From: Bacteroidota bacterium
GTDB lineage: Bacteria; Bacteroidota; Bacteroidia; Bacteroidales; JAAAOM01
Reading direction: 5' to 3'
DNA length: 64,000 nt
Assembly (NCBI GenBank): GCA_009908855.1
Contig: JAAAOM010000019.1
Coordinates: 62,001-126,000 of the forward strand
Under the pieces are notes generated by a model that searched no databases, had not been told where the DNA came from, and saw only the letters and a list, made by a program, of their open reading frames with translations. Shown piece after piece: positions 63,325-64,000 of this stretch. The number at the start of each line of letters is the position of its first letter. Position 1 is the stretch's first letter. A program made the position numbers and the translations under genes.

Positions 63325-64000
63325 ATGAATGCGTTAGAAGCATTGTTATTGGGTTTAATTCAGGGCCTTACCGAATTTTTACCCGTTAGTAGCAGCGGCC
63401 ACCTTGAATTGGGAAAAGCAATTTTGGGCATTGAAGTAACCGAAAACATCACATTTACCGTTGTAGTACATGGTGCTACCGTATTAAGCACGCTGGTAGT
63501 ATTCTGGCAGGAAATTATTAAGCTTTTAAAAGGATCGCTGTCCTTACAAATGAATGAGTCGTCCCATTATATTTCCAGGTTATTGATATCAGCCATTCCG
63601 GTTGTGATAGCCGGATTGTTTCTGGAAGATTATATCGAAAGTTTTTTCAGTGGCGATATACAATTTGTAGGTTTTATGTTAATTATTACAGCAATTTTAC
63701 TGGCATTTTCAAACTATGCCAAATCACGCGAAAAAAACATAACCTATAGAAATGCATTTATCATAGGCTTGGCACAAATGTTTGCTGTTCTGCCCGGTAT
63801 TTCGAGAAGCGGGAGTACCATTGCCACCGGACTGTTATTGGGGAATAAGCGGGGCGAAGTGGCACAATTTTCCTTCTTAATGGTGCTGTTACCCATTATT
63901 GGTGCAAATCTGTTAACTATTCTGAAAGGAGAAATAAATGCAAATGCCGATTTACTGCCATTGATTGTTGGTTTTGTTGGTGCGTTTGTGTCAGGCTGGA
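63325..64000 (+). CDS. uppP: undecaprenyl-diphosphatase UppP/BacA (partial, runs off the end)
   Basis: 225 codons are visible and the gene continues beyond the window. MNALEALLLGLIQGLTEFLPVSSSGH (residues 1-26 region) has the catalytic Glu (TEFLPVSSSGHLE), and GISRSGSTI near 153-161 holds the Arg and Ser of the second motif. It dephosphorylates undecaprenyl diphosphate to recycle the carrier of cell-wall synthesis. It follows DUF3098 by 42 bp. Confidence 0.95.
   Translation, partial: MNALEALLLGLIQGLTEFLPVSSSGHLELGKAILGIEVTENITFTVVVHGATVLSTLVVFWQEIIKLLKGSLSLQMNESSHYISRLLISAIPVVIAGLFLEDYIESFFSGDIQFVGFMLIITAILLAFSNYAKSREKNITYRNAFIIGLAQMFAVLPGISRSGSTIATGLLLGNKRGEVAQFSFLMVLLPIIGANLLTILKGEINANADLLPLIVGFVGAFVSGW

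Overview
The window reads as a chromosome segment of a Bacteroidota bacterium, most likely class Bacteroidia; a marine or sediment relative of Marinilabiliales is a guess. Lineage evidence: a PorZ-like type IX secretion protein with a C-terminal sorting domain, DUF4271-hemD, ftsX-DUF3098-uppP, a b558-type three-subunit succinate dehydrogenase/fumarate reductase, DUF2723, PF17131 LolA-like and DUF4369-type thioredoxin proteins, anti-sigma proteins of Bacteroidota style, and -7 boxes of the form TAnnTTTG. The DNA is A+T-rich. No rRNA, tRNA, CRISPR array, phage or transposase gene was recognised.

Layout. 1-1.4 kb: two small heat-shock genes, each with an unusually strong Shine-Dalgarno. 1.7-4.9 kb (minus): a polyprenyl diphosphate synthase followed by an ECF sigma factor, a zinc-finger anti-sigma factor and two Spy/CpxP-like periplasmic sensors, an arrangement like CnrYXH metal sensing. 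5.0-12.3 kb (plus): Na/phosphate symporter, thioredoxin-like protein, carA, katG. 12.4-18.5 kb (minus): a TetR-controlled envelope operon (LolA-like protein, two FtsX/MacB-type permeases, LolD-like ATPase, outer-membrane barrel) with a small palindromic insertion before the last gene. 18.6-22.4 kb: a lipoprotein, then a divergent ECF sigma / anti-sigma / outer-membrane protein locus. 22.4-30.7 kb: a 230-bp insertion flanked by perfect 13-bp direct repeats, a degenerate E1-like (ThiF/MoeB) protein, a hybrid histidine kinase, an AsmA-like protein, another kinase and rnpA. 30.8-31.4 kb: a lone nucleotidyltransferase gene whose borders look like an integron cassette. 31.5-38.6 kb: alpha/beta hydrolase, succinate dehydrogenase/fumarate reductase, a decapitated NADP-oxidoreductase gene, and the agmatine-to-putrescine pair. 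38.6-49.6 kb: DUF2723 membrane protein, SUI1 factor, a soluble kinase-like ATPase, TonB-like protein, S41 protease, a secreted HExxH protein, dtd-mazG-DUF4271-hemD, and a SiaC-like phosphoprotein. 50-54.2 kb: a carotenoid cluster (CruF-like gene divergent from crtI-crtB-crtZ-crtYcd). 54.2-64 kb: recO, porZ, rdgB, universal stress protein, ilvE, a two-component pair, ftsX, DUF3098 and the start of uppP.

How the parts fit. The GGPP-type synthase may supply CrtB; CrtI, the fused CrtYcd cyclase, CrtZ and the CruF-like hydratase together point to hydroxylated, possibly monocyclic (saproxanthin- or myxol-like) carotenoids. KatG, the small heat-shock proteins, the universal stress protein and two ECF systems point to a stress-exposed aerobic or microaerobic life. 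Least explained by standard annotation are the cassette-like unit at 30846-31434, the family of small palindromic insertions that share one C-rich core inside different terminal repeats, the TetR-controlled envelope transport operon, and the orphan E1-like protein.
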